From CAZYQW01 sp964649825 (GTDB lineage Bacteria > Planctomycetota > B15-G4 > JADJEK01): a stretch of 64,000 nt of DNA. Below, in pieces: positions 62,198 to 64,000 of the stretch (within the stretch, counting starts at the first letter, position 1; each line of letters starts with the position of its first letter). Location: the NCBI GenBank assembly GCA_964649825.1, contig CAZYQW010000077.1:1-64000 (forward strand), given 5' to 3'. The notes under the pieces are model-generated. The model searched no databases, was not told the DNA's origin, and was given only the letters and a program-made list of their open reading frames with translations. The position numbers and the translations under genes were made by a program.

Positions 62198-62527
62198 TCA
62201 GTCGGACGCCACCGTCACGCGGCGCGCGAGCCGCCGGATCTTCATGTCCACGTCACGGATCTCGAACGGCTTCGCGATGTAGTCGTCCATCCCCGACGCC
62301 AGGCAGCGCTCTCGATCCCCGACCTTCAACAGCTCCCCCGCCCGCCCGCCGACGGCGCGAGCCCATCCGTTCACGAGCCCCGCGAGCTCCTCGAAGCCGT
62401 ACGCGCCGACGGCGGTATACGCGGCGCCGGAGAGAAGCCCCGCGTCCCCGATGATGCCGTCGACGACCGCGGCTCCGTGTCGGGCCTCGATCATCTCGAC
62501 CAGCTCGGTGAAGATGATCCCTTTCAT
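62198..62527 (-). CDS. H-NOX N-terminus fused to receiver-domain C-terminus, probable deletion remnant
   Basis: In this 109-aa continuous frame, residues 1-68 match the N-terminus of heme-NO/oxygen-binding (H-NOX/HNOB) proteins: MKGIIFTELVEMIEARHGAA, LLSGAAYTAVGAYGFEELAG and RAGELLK. From about residue 69 the sequence is the end of a response-regulator receiver domain (GDRERCLASGMDDYIAKPFE, with the conserved Lys-Pro), then a basic tail. The proximal heme histidine, the YxSxR motif and the phospho-acceptor Asp are all absent. This is best explained by a deletion between an H-NOX gene and a downstream hybrid kinase, which are often neighbours. It keeps an ATG start and no internal stop, so a small protein may still be made, but heme binding is not expected. 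Confidence 0.7.
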   Translation of the reverse strand: MKGIIFTELVEMIEARHGAAVVDGIIGDAGLLSGAAYTAVGAYGFEELAGLVNGWARAVGGRAGELLKVGDRERCLASGMDDYIAKPFEIRDVDMKIRRLARRVTVASD

Positions 62528-62667
62528 CGAGAGGGCTTCCCGTCTCCGTTCGCAACACAGCGACTTCCACCCTCGCTATCGACCGCTCGAGGCTCGATGC
62601 TTGCGCGGATACTTGCGCCGGCCTGCAGGTCGTGTTTCGAGGTTGAACTGCCGGCGGTCGGACCGCG

Positions 62668-64000
62668 TCATCCCCCCATCTCCACGAACAGCCCGTAACT
62701 GAACGCGACGCCGGCGGCCGCGCCGGGATCGGCGAGAAGGAGCTGCATGTACACCCTCGCCCCGCAGAGGGTGGCGTCGCAGGGGATGGAGACGGGAATG
62801 GAGGCTCCGGCCGGCGGAAGGACGACGGAGACGGGGATGAGAGGCGGTGCGACGAGGAGGGATGCCCCGAAACCGGTCGGCAGGTTGGCCTCCTGCGCCC
62901 CGATGTAGAGGGTTCCCGCCGTCAACTGGCCGAAGGAATTGCCCAGGTCGAGGCTCGTCGACGAGCACAGGGTCGGGTCGTCGTCGAGCGTCAACGCCGG
63001 CACGCCGCTGGTCCCGGCGAGCGGGATGCCGTAGTTGTACGTGTTCGCGTTGCAGTCCTTGGTCAGCACGATCGACGCGTAGCCGGACACGATCTGGTGA
63101 CCGTCGCCGTCGGGCGCTCCGGCGATGAAGTCGTCGAGTCCGTCGCCGTTCAAGTCGGCGACTCGAGCGACGGATGCCCCGAAGTTGACGCCCGGCTCGA
63201 ACGTCGCCGCGTGGTCGAGGATCGTCCCGTCGACGCCGGCGTACACGCGGACGATCCCCGCCTCGAAGACGCCGAAGGGGCTGCCGATGTTGCTGAACGG
63301 AGCCCCTCCCAGGACCTCGTCGCGGCCGTCGCCGTCGAGGTCGCCGATCCCGGCGACCGCGCCCCCGAGCCGTTCGGCCGCGAGGTTCCCGTCGCGCGCC
63401 CAGAGGAGCGCTCCGCTCGTCCCCGAGTAGACGCTCAACTGGCCCGCGTTCGTGGCGCTCGAGTCCGCGGACGGCGCGCCCCCCGCGACGTCCGTGGTGC
63501 CGTCGCCGTTCGCGTCGAACCCTCCCGCCACGGCGCGGCCGAGCTGATACCCATGGTTCAACAGTCCGCCCGAGTGGCTCTGCAGCATCACGCCGGGGAT
63601 GATCGAGTAGACGGTGACGCGACCACAGTCGACGGTCGGCAGCGCGGAGCTCAGGTTCGCGAGCGGCTCTCCGATCACCAGGTCGTCCCGCCCGTCGTGG
63701 TTGACGTCGCCCGCGTTCGCGACCGACTCGCCGAACCAGCCGTTGACCTCGGAGCCGCTGAAGCGGCGGATCTCGGCGCCGTCCGCTCCGGAGAAGACGA
63801 TCACCTCGCCCGCGTTCTGCAAGGTGCCGATCGAGGTCACGACGTCGGCGAACGGCGCCCCCGCCGCGAAGTCGGGCACGCCGTCGCCGTTCACGTCGCC
63901 GAGCGCCGCGAGCGACGCGCCGAGGCGGGCGTCGTTGCCGCCCACGTACGGCGAGTAGACGTCGTAGAGCATCGCGCCGGTCTTGCCCGAGTAGACGATG
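62668..64000 (-). CDS. FG-GAP repeat (integrin alpha-like) secreted protein, 5' end outside window
   Basis: The frame is open from 62668 to the window edge. The sequence upstream of the first internal ATG (63972) continues the repeat (IVYSGKTGA), so the gene starts beyond 64000. The visible 443 residues hold five FG-GAP/VCBS units with calcium-binding DxNxDG loops: DVNGDGVPDFAAGAPFAD, DVNHDGRDDLVIGEPLAN, DANGDGTTDVAGGAPSAD, DLDGDGRDEVLGGAPFSN and DLNGDGLDDFIAGAPDGD. The repeats form a beta-propeller typical of extracellular adhesion or binding proteins. The last 115 residues (YGIPLAGTSGVPALTLDDDP to LLLADPGAAAGVAFSYG) match the C-terminal module of the secreted protein at 8074-9243. A signal peptide cannot be checked here. 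Confidence 0.88.
   Translation of the reverse strand, partial: IVYSGKTGAMLYDVYSPYVGGNDARLGASLAALGDVNGDGVPDFAAGAPFADVVTSIGTLQNAGEVIVFSGADGAEIRRFSGSEVNGWFGESVANAGDVNHDGRDDLVIGEPLANLSSALPTVDCGRVTVYSIIPGVMLQSHSGGLLNHGYQLGRAVAGGFDANGDGTTDVAGGAPSADSSATNAGQLSVYSGTSGALLWARDGNLAAERLGGAVAGIGDLDGDGRDEVLGGAPFSNIGSPFGVFEAGIVRVYAGVDGTILDHAATFEPGVNFGASVARVADLNGDGLDDFIAGAPDGDGHQIVSGYASIVLTKDCNANTYNYGIPLAGTSGVPALTLDDDPTLCSSTSLDLGNSFGQLTAGTLYIGAQEANLPTGFGASLLVAPPLIPVSVVLPPAGASIPVSIPCDATLCGARVYMQLLLADPGAAAGVAFSYGLFVEMGG

Overview
The window is high-GC bacterial DNA that best fits a free-living aerobic member of the Planctomycetota. This assignment rests on gene content, not on a marker tree. Pointers are an ECF sigma factor divergent from a Ser/Thr kinase fused to a formylglycine-generating-like (SUMF1) domain, secreted proteins with FG-GAP repeats and a shared C-terminal module, a vWA/HEAT secreted protein, and Alternative Complex III next to an A2-type caa3 oxidase. 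Genes are tightly packed, most third codon positions are G or C, and GTG starts are common.

Layout. 1-826 has no convincing gene but carries one copy of a 128-bp dispersed repeat. 827-4732 (minus) holds a carboxypeptidase-regulatory-like membrane protein, an acyl-CoA ligase and a NUDIX protein. 4841-5224 is RNase P RNA. 5338-12317 holds a small CTERM-like protein, the vWA/HEAT protein, two secreted proteins with planctomycete-type tails, and a sigma/putative anti-sigma pair. 12318-15435 is the kinase/ECF divergent pair. 15785-20918 is an opgG-opgH-arylsulfotransferase operon, followed by convergent ruvX.

21407-36855 (minus) is a respiratory supercluster. It runs from RegB/RegA redox two-component genes through ActA, ActB, ActC, an ActD-ActE fusion, ActF, a small membrane protein and a SCO-type copper chaperone to caa3 oxidase subunits II, I, III, IV and a second III-like subunit. 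It would carry electrons from quinol to cytochrome c to oxygen, with a quinone/redox sensor at its head.

36931-37096 is a 166-bp terminal-inverted-repeat element, the fuller relative of the repeat at 51-178. It is followed by aroA and a 1142-aa secreted protein with a degenerate zincin motif. 42087-47544 holds small unknown proteins, a degenerate glycosyltransferase, a SUKH-like protein and a membrane protein that ends in an FtsK gamma domain but has no motor. The true FtsK translocase lies immediately upstream of it on the minus strand. 50490-64000 holds a persulfide dioxygenase-rhodanese fusion, YceH, an RDD protein, the remains of a FAD-linked oxidase, a clan CD-like peptidase, two POT transporters, a YihY/BrkB protein, YgfZ, an H-NOX/receiver chimera and the C-terminal part of an FG-GAP protein that runs off the window.

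Most notable are the motor-less FtsK paralogue, two genes that kept both ends but lost the middle (FAD oxidase, H-NOX/receiver), the TIR element and its truncated copy, RegBA heading an ACIII-caa3 cluster, and an arylsulfotransferase translationally coupled to glucan synthesis genes.
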